In this document: one piece after another, positions 31,666-39,714 of the stretch
How the letters are laid out: the number at the start of each line of letters is the position of its first letter
How positions within the stretch are numbered: position 1 is the first letter of the stretch
Assembly: GCF_021602585.1 (NCBI RefSeq)
Contig: NZ_BQIP01000001.1
Coordinates: 124,001 to 188,000, forward strand
DNA length: 64,000 nucleotides
Origin: Pseudomonas faucium
GTDB taxonomy: Bacteria > Pseudomonadota > Gammaproteobacteria > Pseudomonadales > Pseudomonadaceae
Direction: 5' to 3'
Notes under the pieces: generated by a model
What the model was told of the DNA's origin: nothing
Databases searched by the model: none
The model's input: the letters and a program-made list of their open reading frames with translations, nothing else
Position numbers and translations under genes: made by a program

Positions 31666-33867
31666 TCAGCTCGACTGGGCGATATGCCCGTCCGACAGTT
31701 CCTCGATCGTCTCTTCTTCACCTGGCAGTGCCGTGATGACGCTGAAGTCGCTGACCTCGACCTCGCCACCGCCATACCCCAGCAAGTGGAAGGAAAATGC
31801 CTTGCGCAGGGTCGGGTTGTCGAAGCCGAACTCCATCTCCAGCGGCTCATCGGCCGTGACCCGAATCTCTTCGGGCAGGCCCAGCGGCACGTCCTGCTCC
31901 AGCTCCTTGGCCTTGAGCTGGATATAGGCCACATGCTGGCGGTCGAGGGCGCGTACCTTGACCCGCACCCGCGTGTGCGAGCCTTCCGGCATTTCCAGGT
32001 ACTGCGCGCCGATCAGGTTGTCTGCCCAGTCATCGTGAATGCGTGCCTGCAGCGGGATGGCCGAAGGGCCGCCGAACTGGTAGCGCAGGTTGAGTGGGGT
32101 TTGCAGCAGGGACTGGTCGAGCACCCCGGCCAGGGCGTTGAGCTGTGGGCCGGCCTGGCGCTCTGCCGGGCCGAGGTAGCGGGCCTGGTCGGCAATGAAG
32201 CCCTGGCTGGCATAGCGGCGGCAGCGTTGCTGGAAGTCGCACTCGGTGAACACGCCTTGGCCATCGTGGTAGCGCAGCATGCCATTGGTGTAGGAAATCA
32301 TCTCTCGCCCACTGTCGTAATCGCGCAGCAACGAGCGCCCGCCCAGGGCGACCGGGATCGGCAGGGCAAAGTAGTCGAGCAGCGACGTGGTCAGGTCGAT
32401 GTGCCCGTAGGTGCCTTGCTTGAGGTGGGGCAGTTGCGCCTGCTCCGGGGCCAGGAGCAGGTTGAAGCCCCACGATGAGGCCAGGCGCACCCCGTCGATG
32501 CCGTGGGATTCGTCCGAAGTCACCACCACCAGGGTGTCCTTGAGCACCCCTTGGCGCTCGAGGTTGTCGAGAAACGCCCCCACAGCATCGTCCAGGTAGG
32601 CCACTGCTGCCTGTTTGGCCGTGTCGTAACGCGCCAGGTAATCCGCCGGCGCCGAATACGGCTGGTGGGTGCCCACGGTCAGCAGGGTGAGCATCCATGG
32701 GCGGTCTTGCTGGCGCAATTGACCGACGTAGTCCAGGGCGCCTTCGAAGAAAGCCCGGTCGTCCTTGCCCCATGGGAATTCCAGGTAGTTTTCATTGCTG
32801 AACCACTCCAGGCCGTGCACCGAGTCGAAGCCGATGTGCGGCATGATCCGGTCCTTGGCCATGAAGCGCAGGCCAGCGCCTTGCAGGTAGTGGGTGCTGA
32901 AGCCGGCCTGGCGCAACTGCGACGGCAGGCAGGCCAGGTTGCGTTGCTGCTGGGTCAGCAGCTCCATGCCTTTGGGCGTACCGTTGGCGAGCTTGTCGTA
33001 GTCGCCGCAGAGCATGGCGTACAGGCCGCGAATGGTCTGGTGGGTGTGCAGCACGTAGTCCGGCGTGTTCATGCCCCGCTCGGCCCAGCGGCTGAGGTTG
33101 GGCATGAGCTCTTCGTCGAAGCGGCTGTGCAGGGCCTGGCGGTTGGGCCGCAGGTAGGCACCGGGGATGCCTTCGAGGGTGATCACCAGCAGGTTGCGGG
33201 CGCTGCCGGGGCCAGCCAGCAGCTTCTGGCCATGCAGGTCGGCCTGGGTCAGGCCGGCACTGGGCAAGGGGGTGATCGGTTGTTCCTGGCCGCCCCAGGC
33301 CACGGCGCGGCGTTGCAGGTCGTTGACGCCTGCCGACAGCAGCTGGTGGGAGAGGCTGTATTGGCGCCACTGGTCGGCGTCCGAAGGGGCAAGCTGTTGG
33401 CTGCCCCAGTGCAGGCCGAACAGCAACACCGGGATGCACAAGGCCCAGCGCGGCAGCGCGGCAGGCCGCTGGGCGCGGGTGCTCCAGGCGCTGAGACAGC
33501 AGGCCAGCAGCCCCCCGGCCATGAGCCAGGGCAGCCAGCCATGGGCAAGGCCGCCGCCGGTGGAGTTTTCCATGAACTGGGGGTCGATCAGGTACGCCAG
33601 GTCACCACTGTTCGGCAGCCGCCCGACAGCGCTCACCAGCTCGGCCGAGGCCACCCACAGCGCCGCCCAGGCCAGCAGCACGGGCAGGGCCAGCCACGCG
33701 GGGCGACGGTGCAGCAGCACGAGCAGCAGGCTGCCCAAGGCCAGGTCCGACAGGTAGCCAAGCGGGTTGGACCAGCCCAGCAGGGCGCGCGCAGTCAGTG
33801 GAATCACCAGCACCAGGGTCGCCAGGGCGACGAGCCGGGAGTGCGGGTGGCCAAGCAGGTTCTTCAC
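31666..33867 (-). CDS. LTA-synthase-family (sulfatase-fold) membrane phosphotransferase
   Basis: A 733-residue protein. About five membrane helices occupy residues 1-160, then a sulfatase-fold domain (about 225-520). Active-site candidates are Glu in VITLEGIPG, Thr in HTHQTIRGLYAMLCGD, and Asp/His in VVVTSDESHGID, matching the LtaS metal-site pattern. A final 150-residue beta-rich domain (RIHDDWADNLIG to the end) is not part of classical LtaS. In Gram-negatives such enzymes move phosphoglycerol or similar groups onto periplasmic glycans. It lies between the VpsR-like regulator and the fap operon, so a link to surface matrix is possible but unproven. The gene ends 24 nt after the regulator, convergent. 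Confidence 0.8.
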   Translation of the reverse strand: MKNLLGHPHSRLVALATLVLVIPLTARALLGWSNPLGYLSDLALGSLLLVLLHRRPAWLALPVLLAWAALWVASAELVSAVGRLPNSGDLAYLIDPQFMENSTGGGLAHGWLPWLMAGGLLACCLSAWSTRAQRPAALPRWALCIPVLLFGLHWGSQQLAPSDADQWRQYSLSHQLLSAGVNDLQRRAVAWGGQEQPITPLPSAGLTQADLHGQKLLAGPGSARNLLVITLEGIPGAYLRPNRQALHSRFDEELMPNLSRWAERGMNTPDYVLHTHQTIRGLYAMLCGDYDKLANGTPKGMELLTQQQRNLACLPSQLRQAGFSTHYLQGAGLRFMAKDRIMPHIGFDSVHGLEWFSNENYLEFPWGKDDRAFFEGALDYVGQLRQQDRPWMLTLLTVGTHQPYSAPADYLARYDTAKQAAVAYLDDAVGAFLDNLERQGVLKDTLVVVTSDESHGIDGVRLASSWGFNLLLAPEQAQLPHLKQGTYGHIDLTTSLLDYFALPIPVALGGRSLLRDYDSGREMISYTNGMLRYHDGQGVFTECDFQQRCRRYASQGFIADQARYLGPAERQAGPQLNALAGVLDQSLLQTPLNLRYQFGGPSAIPLQARIHDDWADNLIGAQYLEMPEGSHTRVRVKVRALDRQHVAYIQLKAKELEQDVPLGLPEEIRVTADEPLEMEFGFDNPTLRKAFSFHLLGYGGGEVEVSDFSVITALPGEEETIEELSDGHIAQSS

Positions 33868-33965
33868 GAAAACTTTCCTTAATTGACTTCAAGATGTCAT
33901 ATCGCAGTGGGCGATGATAACAGCACGCTGTCAGGAAAGCGGTCGGCTACAAGGTTGGTTACCAA

Positions 33966-33992
33966 AACCCGGCCCGCGCGGGGGGCCGGGTT
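33966..33992 (-). terminator. Rho-independent terminator of the fap operon
   Basis: Read on the minus strand, a 10-bp stem AACCCGGCCC / GGGCCGGGTT with a 7-nt loop ends in TTTTGG. It starts 14 nt after the fapF stop, so it closes the fapABCDEF transcript. Confidence 0.75.
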
Positions 33993-34005
33993 GCGCCATG
34001 GCAAG

Positions 34006-35286
34006 TCAGAAGTAGTAGGGGAATTTCAGGCTGAAGGAGAAGTCCGGGGCATCGTCGGTCAGGCCGATGGCCAGGTTGGGGACGATGGTGAGGTTGTTGC
34101 TGGCGGCAAACGTCAGGCCGATGTTGAAGTTGGCCGCGTTGTAGTCGCTGTTGGTGATCGACTGCCAGTCACCGCCGTCAGGCTTGATCTTGCTCTTGCG
34201 GGCAAACTGGTCGGTGACCGAGAACGACATGCTCATCTTCTCGTTCAGGGCAAAGGCGATACCGCCGCCGATCTGCCAGGAGTCGCCCAGTTTCACATCG
34301 CCCGGCACCTTGGTGTTGACCGTGGGGCTGATGTCGCTGAACGAATCCTGCATGTTGTAGGTGTACGACAGGCTGCCGAACAGCACCGCCGGGTCGAAGG
34401 TCTTGACCAGCGAGATGCCCGGGGTGATGGCCCAGACGCCGTTACCGGTCGGCAGGTCTTCAGGAATGGCCAGGTTGTCGTTGCCCGGGTCCTGGATCAG
34501 CTTGATGCCATAAGGGTCCTTGCCGGTAGGCGCCTTGACCCGCAGGGTGGCGACGGCATCGGGCCAGTTTTCCGACTCGTCGATGAACTTGTAGGCCACG
34601 CCGACGTTGACGTCGCCGATCATCGGGTCGCGGGTGACGGTACCATCGGAGCTCACCCCGGCAGCACCGCCGGCACCGCCCGAGGAATAGGTCGATTCGC
34701 GATAGACGATGGGCACGTTTATATCGAATTGCCAGCGCTGGTCGACGTTGTAGCGTGCGGTCAGGTCCAGCGTCCAGTTGTCGGCCTTGATGCGGTCGAT
34801 GTTGATGTTGCCCAGGAAGATCGAATCGAGCGCCAGGAAACCGTTGAGGGTCAGGGCGCGGGTGTCGTAGTGGGTGTAGGTCACACCGGTTTCGACGCTG
34901 AACTTGCCGCCGCCGAAGAAGCCGCTGGCCTCGTCATACAGGTTGGACACGCTTTGCGCCGGTTCCGAATCGTCCTTGAGCGACTGGCCATAGGAGCTGC
35001 CAGTCGCGCCAGGGGCCCCGGAGGCCACGGTTTGCGCCCCCTTGACGCCTTCGGCCGGCGACTTGGTCAAGCGCTTGGGCGCAGGTGCCGCCGGGGCTTC
35101 CTCGACCTGGCGAAGGCGTTGTTCCAGCACCATCAATGCATTCTGTTGGGCTTCGTAGCGCTCTTTGAGCGCGATCAGTTCTTGTTTCAGTGCTTCGACC
35201 TGGGGGTCGGTTGCTGCTTGAAGCAAAGTGGCCGGGGCCAAGGTACTCAAACAAACGATAGCTCTCAACGTAAACAAACGATGCAT
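34006..35286 (-). CDS. fapF: Fap amyloid outer-membrane secretion pore FapF
   Basis: A 426-residue protein with signal peptide (to about residue 24), a coiled coil ([20 protein letters not shown] and onward, 29-63), a Pro/Ala linker and a beta-barrel from about residue 125 ending in the aromatic [11 protein letters not shown] expected for outer-membrane insertion. The barrel has alternating strands such as [18 protein letters not shown] and [14 protein letters not shown]. FapF forms the gated pore that exports the FapB, FapC and FapE fibre subunits. It is the last gene of the fap operon, 48 nt after fapE, followed by a terminator. Length and order match known fap loci. Confidence 0.92.
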   Translation of the reverse strand: MHRLFTLRAIVCLSTLAPATLLQAATDPQVEALKQELIALKERYEAQQNALMVLEQRLRQVEEAPAAPAPKRLTKSPAEGVKGAQTVASGAPGATGSSYGQSLKDDSEPAQSVSNLYDEASGFFGGGKFSVETGVTYTHYDTRALTLNGFLALDSIFLGNINIDRIKADNWTLDLTARYNVDQRWQFDINVPIVYRESTYSSGGAGGAAGVSSDGTVTRDPMIGDVNVGVAYKFIDESENWPDAVATLRVKAPTGKDPYGIKLIQDPGNDNLAIPEDLPTGNGVWAITPGISLVKTFDPAVLFGSLSYTYNMQDSFSDISPTVNTKVPGDVKLGDSWQIGGGIAFALNEKMSMSFSVTDQFARKSKIKPDGGDWQSITNSDYNAANFNIGLTFAASNNLTIVPNLAIGLTDDAPDFSFSLKFPYYF

Positions 35287-35334
35287 GGATTAGCCGTCCC
35301 TTCTGACTACTTGTTCGATGAGACTGAGCGTAGA

Positions 35335-36081
35335 TCAGTATCCGCCGTTGCGAAGACCTTTGAGCTGATCAAGATTGGCGTTCATCGGCGCTGCGGCCGA
35401 GGGGTTGTCGCGCAGCACCACATTCAGCTCGGTCAGGTTGCGCACCTGGTTGCCCGCGCCGAGCAGGGTGGTGTTCTGCATCAGCCCACCCTGGGCCAGC
35501 CGCTGCAGGCTGCTGCCCTGGTTGTTGTTGGCGACGATGCCCAGCTGAACCCCGGTGCCGTTGGCCGAAACGCTCAAGGAGCCTGCGCCGTTGGCGCCGG
35601 TCAGGGTCTGGCCGGCTGCCAGGGCCTGGCCTTGCGGCGGCGTGGCCGGCGCCTCGTTGCCCTTGGTGACATTGATGCCGACATCGTTGTAGGCCGCGTT
35701 GTAGTCGCCGGCGGCGCGCACCACCTGGGTCACGCCCTCGGTGCTGTTCAGGCCGCTGCCACCGGTGATGGTGCCGGTGCCCGGGGCCTGGTTGTGCGAG
35801 GTGCCGGCGCCTTTTTCATTGATCATCGACACATAGAACTGCGGCTGCAGGGTCGAATGCTGGATCTGCATCGAGGAGGTGGCGCCGATCACTTCACCAT
35901 TGGCGTTCTGCCAGGTGCTGGTCATGACCACGCCGAAGCTGACGATGCGCCCGGGCAATACGTAGCGACCCCGCAGGTTGGCCAGCTCCTGATCCTTCAG
36001 TTCGATGGGCTTGAACGTCTGTGCCTGGGTCGGCAGGCTGGCAGCCAGGCAAAGGACTGCGAGCCAGCATGAAGTCTTCAT
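35335..36081 (-). CDS. fapE: Fap amyloid minor fibre component FapE
   Basis: A 248-residue exported protein with signal peptide MKTSCWLAVLCLAASLPTQAQ. It has FKPIELKDQELANLRGRYVLPGRIVSFGVVM near the start, then Asn/Gly/Gln-rich segments (NQAPGTGTITGGSGLN, GIVANNNQGSSLQRLAQGG) and a C-terminal NLTELNVVLRDN. FapE is a minor subunit found with fibres. GGGAG lies about 7 nt before the start; an in-frame start at 36114 would overlap fapD. It follows fapD by 32 nt. Confidence 0.9.
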   Translation of the reverse strand: MKTSCWLAVLCLAASLPTQAQTFKPIELKDQELANLRGRYVLPGRIVSFGVVMTSTWQNANGEVIGATSSMQIQHSTLQPQFYVSMINEKGAGTSHNQAPGTGTITGGSGLNSTEGVTQVVRAAGDYNAAYNDVGINVTKGNEAPATPPQGQALAAGQTLTGANGAGSLSVSANGTGVQLGIVANNNQGSSLQRLAQGGLMQNTTLLGAGNQVRNLTELNVVLRDNPSAAAPMNANLDQLKGLRNGGY

Positions 36082-36113
36082 GGGATGCTCCCGGGGCGTC
36101 TTGCCCCTTGTCA

Positions 36114-36794
36114 TTAGAAGAAGTCGCTTTGGATGAAGCCGAAGTCCATCAACTCTGCATCCTTCACCGGGGTGAAGTTGTTGATGCGATTCTTGGCGCT
36201 CAGTGGCAGGGGCGGGTCGAGCAAGATGTTGGACTTGTCGTACCCTTGGCCGATCACGGCGAAGATGATGCCGTTCCAGCCCTTGACGAAATCATCGAGC
36301 TTGAAGCGTTTGTGGCCCAGCACCGGGTCGCCGATGTAGACCCAGCCCTGGTCGACCTTCTGCATCACCACGAAATGCTTGTAGCCGCGGATATCCATCA
36401 GCACCACCACCGGGATGCGGATGCTGTGCAAGGTGTCGGCGGCTACCCGGTAGCCGCGGGCGCGCATGCCCAGGCTTTCCACGTAGCGCTTCATGTCGAG
36501 CATCGAGAAGCCCTGGGTACGCACCAGGTCCTGGTCGGCGTTGGCCAGCATGCCCTCGATCACGTGTTGTTCGTCCACGTCCAGCCAGTAGGCCTGGCGC
36601 AGGATGGTCGCCAGCGACGCGGCGCCGCAACTGAAGTCGGTTTTCTGTTGCACAAGGTCAGCGAACTTGCGCTCGCGGATGCTTTGCACGGGCTTGTAGA
36701 TCACCGCGCCGCCCGGCAGGACGGACAGCGGCATTTGGGCTGCTTCGCTCACACTGGCCATGCACAGCAAGAACGCCAAGGCGATAATGCGCAT
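36114..36794 (-). CDS. fapD: C39-like cysteine protease FapD
   Basis: A 226-residue exported papain-like C39 peptidase. Signal peptide MRIIALAFLLCMASVSEA. The catalytic Cys is in QKTDFSCGAASLATIL, the His in YKHFVVMQKV, and the Asp in GDPVLGHKRF. The ATG at 36794 with GGGGG 8 nt upstream is preferred over a TTG at 36809. FapD is thought to act on Fap proteins during export. It follows the hairpin after fapC, and lies 32 nt before fapE. No ABC transporter domain is attached, as expected for FapD. Confidence 0.93.
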   Translation of the reverse strand: MRIIALAFLLCMASVSEAAQMPLSVLPGGAVIYKPVQSIRERKFADLVQQKTDFSCGAASLATILRQAYWLDVDEQHVIEGMLANADQDLVRTQGFSMLDMKRYVESLGMRARGYRVAADTLHSIRIPVVVLMDIRGYKHFVVMQKVDQGWVYIGDPVLGHKRFKLDDFVKGWNGIIFAVIGQGYDKSNILLDPPLPLSAKNRINNFTPVKDAELMDFGFIQSDFF

Positions 36795-36826
36795 GTTCGA
36801 TGCCCCCAACGGGTTTGGTTGAAAGA

Positions 36827-36846
36827 AGGCCCCCCGAAGGGGGCCT
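36827..36846 (-). terminator. Intra-operon stem-loop between fapC and fapD
   Basis: An 8-bp GC stem AGGCCCCC / GGGGGCCT with a 4-nt loop, followed on the coding strand by TTCTTTC. It lies 14-33 nt after the fapC stop. It may partly terminate or stabilise the 3' end of fapABC message, explaining a higher yield of the major fibre subunit than of FapD-F. Confidence 0.6.
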
Positions 36847-36860
36847 CCAGGCCACAGCAG

Positions 36861-38348
36861 TTACATCGAGGTGTTGGAGATGGCCAGCGAGTTGCTTTGC
36901 TGGTTGCCCACACCGGATGCCACGTTCACGCCCAGGTTGCCGCTGCCGCCATTGACCGAACCACTGAGGGTTGCGGTGTTGGTGACAGGGTTGGCCCAGC
37001 CGGTCGGGGTCAGCACTTGGAAGGACACGGTGTTGCTCAGGTCATACGAGTTGGCCTCGTTGTAGCTCTTCGAGATGCTGTCCGAAGATTGCGAGGCTTT
37101 GTCGCCAGACTTCTCGAAGGCCGAAGCGTTGGCTTTTTCCCATGCCGAATCGTGAGCCTTCTCGTAGGAAGTATCACGGGCCTTGTCATAGGAAGAGTCG
37201 CGGCTGTGGTCATACGAGGAGGCGTTGGCCTTGTCGTAGGACGAGTTGAAGGCCGTGTCGAACGACGAGTTGCTGGACGACTGGTGCGACTTGTCGATCG
37301 ATGCATCGAGCGATGCATTGAGCGAGGCGTCGAAGTCGCCGCTGCGCGAACGCGTGAAGTTGCCGAAGGTTTGCGACGAAGACGCACTGCCCGAGGCGCT
37401 GGCATCGAGCGAAGCGTTCACCGAAGCACTCGACGAGGAGCTGTGGTCAGTGCTCGCCGTACCGTTGGCAGCCCAGTTGTTCGAACCATTGGCGCTGCTA
37501 TTGTTGCTGCCGCTGGCGCTGCTGCTGTTCGAGCCGCTGGCGGTCATGCTGCTAGACCCGCTGGAGCTGCTGCTCTTCGAACCGCTGGCGCTGCTGCTTT
37601 GGTTGCCAGACACGCTGAAGCTCGAACTCGAGCTCTTGTCGACGCTCGCATCGAACGAGCCGCTACGCGAGGACGAACCGCTCGAGGTGGTGGTGAAGCT
37701 CAGGGTATCGAGCGAGTAGGTACGATCGGCGCGGTTTTCCACGGTCAGGCCAGGCCCGTTCTGATTGGCGCTGGCGGTGGCAGTGGAGTTGCCAATGGCG
37801 GCACTGTTGTTGGCAATGGCCATGGTGTTTTTCTGTTGGTTCAGGTCGCCACCGGCCACGTTGATGCCAACGTTGCCGCTGCTGCCGTCAGCCGAGCCAC
37901 TCATGACCGCAGAGCTCTGGGTCGACCAGTTCTTGACGATGTTGTTGTTGCTGGTTTGACGGACGCTTGCAGTGGCTTCGGAGTTGCCGAAGACGAAGCT
38001 GTTGTCGATTGCGGCGTTGTCGGACGCGGTGTTGGCAATGGCCGCGGCGTTGTCCTGCTGGTTGCCGTTACCGGCCGCCACGTTGACGCCCACGTTGCCG
38101 CTCGCGCCGGTGCCGGAGCTGCTCATTTCAGCTTCGTTGACGGTGCCTTCGTTGAGGATCTTGTTGCCAGTGCTGCGCTGAGTATCAGTCGCCTTGGCAG
38201 TGGCGGTGGTGTAGATCTGCTTTGCCGGTGGTGTGTGGTTATTGTTGTGGCCATGGCCACGCCGGTCGTTCTGATCCGCTTGTGCAGCAACAGCCATGAC
38301 CGCAGCAATTGCGAAAACCAGAGGCTTGATTGCCATCGAGGGTTTCAT
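36861..38348 (-). CDS. fapC: Major functional-amyloid subunit FapC
   Basis: A 495-residue fibre protein with a signal peptide (to about 24). Three amyloid repeats carry GNVGVNVAAGNGNQQDNAAAIAN (84-106), GNVGINVAGGDLNQQKNTMAIAN (158-180) and GNLGVNVASGVGNQQSNSLAISN (470-492), given here by start and end. A short linker separates R1 and R2; a very long Ser/Asn/Gly/Ala linker of nearly 290 residues separates R2 and R3, including a seven-copy octapeptide array (361-416). The last residues are SM. FapC assembles on the FapB nucleator outside the cell and stiffens biofilm. Start MKPSMAIKP follows GGAG by 8 nt. It lies 53 nt after fapB. Confidence 0.95.
   Translation of the reverse strand: MKPSMAIKPLVFAIAAVMAVAAQADQNDRRGHGHNNNHTPPAKQIYTTATAKATDTQRSTGNKILNEGTVNEAEMSSSGTGASGNVGVNVAAGNGNQQDNAAAIANTASDNAAIDNSFVFGNSEATASVRQTSNNNIVKNWSTQSSAVMSGSADGSSGNVGINVAGGDLNQQKNTMAIANNSAAIGNSTATASANQNGPGLTVENRADRTYSLDTLSFTTTSSGSSSRSGSFDASVDKSSSSSFSVSGNQSSSASGSKSSSSSGSSSMTASGSNSSSASGSNNSSANGSNNWAANGTASTDHSSSSSASVNASLDASASGSASSSQTFGNFTRSRSGDFDASLNASLDASIDKSHQSSSNSSFDTAFNSSYDKANASSYDHSRDSSYDKARDTSYEKAHDSAWEKANASAFEKSGDKASQSSDSISKSYNEANSYDLSNTVSFQVLTPTGWANPVTNTATLSGSVNGGSGNLGVNVASGVGNQQSNSLAISNTSM
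37101..37268 (-). repeat. 24-bp tandem repeat in the FapC linker
   Basis: Seven consecutive octapeptide units with consensus S-S-Y-D-K-A-x-D: SSFDTAFN, SSYDKANA, SSYDHSRD, SSYDKARD, TSYEKAHD, SAWEKANA, SAFEKSGD (FapC 361-416). The aromatic residue always occupies position 3 and the acidic residue position 4. The units alternate charge and could form an amphipathic helix or stacked aromatic ladder. Copy number is likely to vary between strains. Confidence 0.85.
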
Positions 38349-38401
38349 GGTGTTTCTCCGTCTTCTTTAGGTTAAGTGTTGTGCTTACTTACACCTTCGG
38401 G

Positions 38402-38980
38402 TCAGTTCGGGACCCGTACGCTCAGGGTGTTTGCCATCTGGTTGCCCACCCCGGCGCTCTGATTCAGCTGAATGACCCCGCGGCTACCGGTGAATGCCTG
38501 GTCACCGGTGGTGACATGGCGATAGCCGGGAGAGGTATCAGTCGGATCGGAGCTTTTGATCAGCGCCACGTTCTGCTGCAACAGGACGCTGTCATCGATG
38601 CTTTGCGGTTGTGTACTGATGCTGATGCGCAGGGCGTTGGCCTGCTGGGTGCTGGCCCCGGCGCTCTGGTTCACGCCCAGGGCACCGTTGCCATGGCTGA
38701 AGGCATTGCCCTGGATGCTGGCGGTGGCGCCCATGTTGGGGTCGATGATCGACAGCTGGCGCTGGCGGATCTGCGTGGTCGCTGCGGCATGGGTGCCGGT
38801 GGCGATGGCGCGGGCGTTGGCCTGTTGCTGCAGGTCGCCGGCCGCCTGGTTGACGCTGAAGTTGCCTTGGTACTGCGCGCCGGAGCTGTCGATGTCGGCG
38901 CTGTTGATCACGGGAACGGGCGACTGGGCGAAGGCCGAGGCACTGCACAGGGTGGCCAGGATAAACAGCGTCTGCCTCAT
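38402..38980 (-). CDS. fapB: Fap amyloid nucleator FapB
   Basis: A 192-residue exported protein with signal peptide MRQTLFILATLCSASAFA. Three repeats have the Fap consensus: FSVNQAAGDLQQQANARAIA (40-59), GVNQSAGASTQQANALRIS and LNQSAGVGNQMANTLSV. Linkers are short, unlike those of FapC. FapB nucleates FapC fibres. It starts 1 nt after the fapA stop and ends 53 nt before fapC. There is no Cys in the mature part. Confidence 0.93.
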   Translation of the reverse strand: MRQTLFILATLCSASAFAQSPVPVINSADIDSSGAQYQGNFSVNQAAGDLQQQANARAIATGTHAAATTQIRQRQLSIIDPNMGATASIQGNAFSHGNGALGVNQSAGASTQQANALRISISTQPQSIDDSVLLQQNVALIKSSDPTDTSPGYRHVTTGDQAFTGSRGVIQLNQSAGVGNQMANTLSVRVPN

Positions 38981-38981
38981 C

Positions 38982-39419
38982 TCATTTGCCTCCGGTCAGC
39001 ATCTGCAGGGGCGCCAGGCCGCGCTGCACGCTTGAGTTGACCATGTTGGAAATGCCGTTGCCGGAGCCTGACCCACGGCCGGCCGCCAGGTTGGGCAGCT
39101 GGGTCTGGGTGCCGATGCTGCCGCCGACGTTGTTGGTCTGCTGGGTGATCAGCGAGGAAATGCCGGTGCCGCTGGTGATGTTGGCGAAGTCGCCATCACT
39201 GAGCTCGTTGGTTTGCCTGAGCACTTGCGCGGACGGGTTGGCGTTGGCGGTGGTGGGGTAGGGGTCGGGCGCCAGCGGCGCACGGGTGGCGATGCGTGGC
39301 TGCACATCGCGGGTGATCACGATGATGCCGTTGTCGGCCTGCACCGGAACGCTGAAGCCCGCGCCCAATGCACAACCGACCAGCAACAGGCGGCAGATGC
39401 CATTGTCCAGTTTTCCCAT
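38982..39419 (-). CDS. fapA: Fap operon first gene FapA
   Basis: A 145-residue exported protein with a signal peptide ending near VPVQA. It carries NPSAQVLRQTNELSDGDFANITSGTGIS and the Gln/Asn pair LITQQTNNVGGSIGTQTQLPNLAAGRGSG. Deletion in other pseudomonads changes fibre composition, so it is viewed as a chaperone-like export partner. AAGGA is 7-8 nt before the ATG. It is the promoter-proximal gene of fapABCDEF, with a sigma-54 promoter about 40-65 nt upstream. Confidence 0.9.
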   Translation of the reverse strand: MGKLDNGICRLLLVGCALGAGFSVPVQADNGIIVITRDVQPRIATRAPLAPDPYPTTANANPSAQVLRQTNELSDGDFANITSGTGISSLITQQTNNVGGSIGTQTQLPNLAAGRGSGSGNGISNMVNSSVQRGLAPLQMLTGGK

Positions 39420-39469
39420 GACGGCAATCCTTCTTCAGCGCTGGCCTGAATCGGCGTTGCGAGGAGGAG

Positions 39470-39485
39470 AGCAGAAGGCGTGCCG
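39470..39485 (-). promoter_or_regulatory. Sigma-54 promoter of fapABCDEF
   Basis: On the coding strand CGGCACG-CCTT-CTGCT fits TGGCACG-N4-TTGCW with two mismatches; GG and GC are exactly 10 nt apart. The -12 GC is at 39471-39472, so transcription should start near 39460, giving a leader of about 40 nt. A sigma-70-like TTGGCC-N17-TGATAC (39550-39578) is further upstream but less convincing. Confidence 0.65.
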
Positions 39486-39647
39486 CTTTTGGATATTGCC
39501 GGTGAATCAGTGGGTTGCATGAACTTGCTGGCAGCGCTGGGAGAATCCTGTATCAGCGTTGAGACAGATTTTGGCCAACAGGGGCCATTTGCCGCTATGG
39601 CTGTTGCGCCAAAGGCACTTCCAGGCGTTGTAACAGCTGCGTGACAC

Positions 39648-39665
39648 TTCCCCAGCCCTGGGGAA
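39648..39665. promoter_or_regulatory. TTCCCCAG-CC-CTGGGGAA dyad upstream of fapA
   Basis: A perfect 8-bp palindrome containing CCCCA-N4-TGGGG. It lies about 185 bp upstream of the fap -12 element, a normal distance for an enhancer-binding-protein site. The same core occurs upstream of the sigma-54 promoter at 7682. It also lies just outside the end of the nadR-like gene, so a bidirectional terminator is the alternative. Confidence 0.4.
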
Positions 39666-39714
39666 AGAAGTCCGCAAACACGGGGTTCAACGCCCGCCTG
39701 GGTGTGTCAGGGAG

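Noticed and set aside
39550-39578. TTGGCC-N17-TGATAC as a sigma-70 promoter for fapA.
   Set aside because: It is possible but weaker than the sigma-54 match at 39470-39485, whose distance to fapA is more typical. Kept only as an alternative.
39640-39660. A second GG-N10-GC match (GGGGAAGTGTCACGCA) on the minus strand before fapA.
   Set aside because: Only the GG and GC agree with the consensus; the surrounding bases do not, and it overlaps the dyad.
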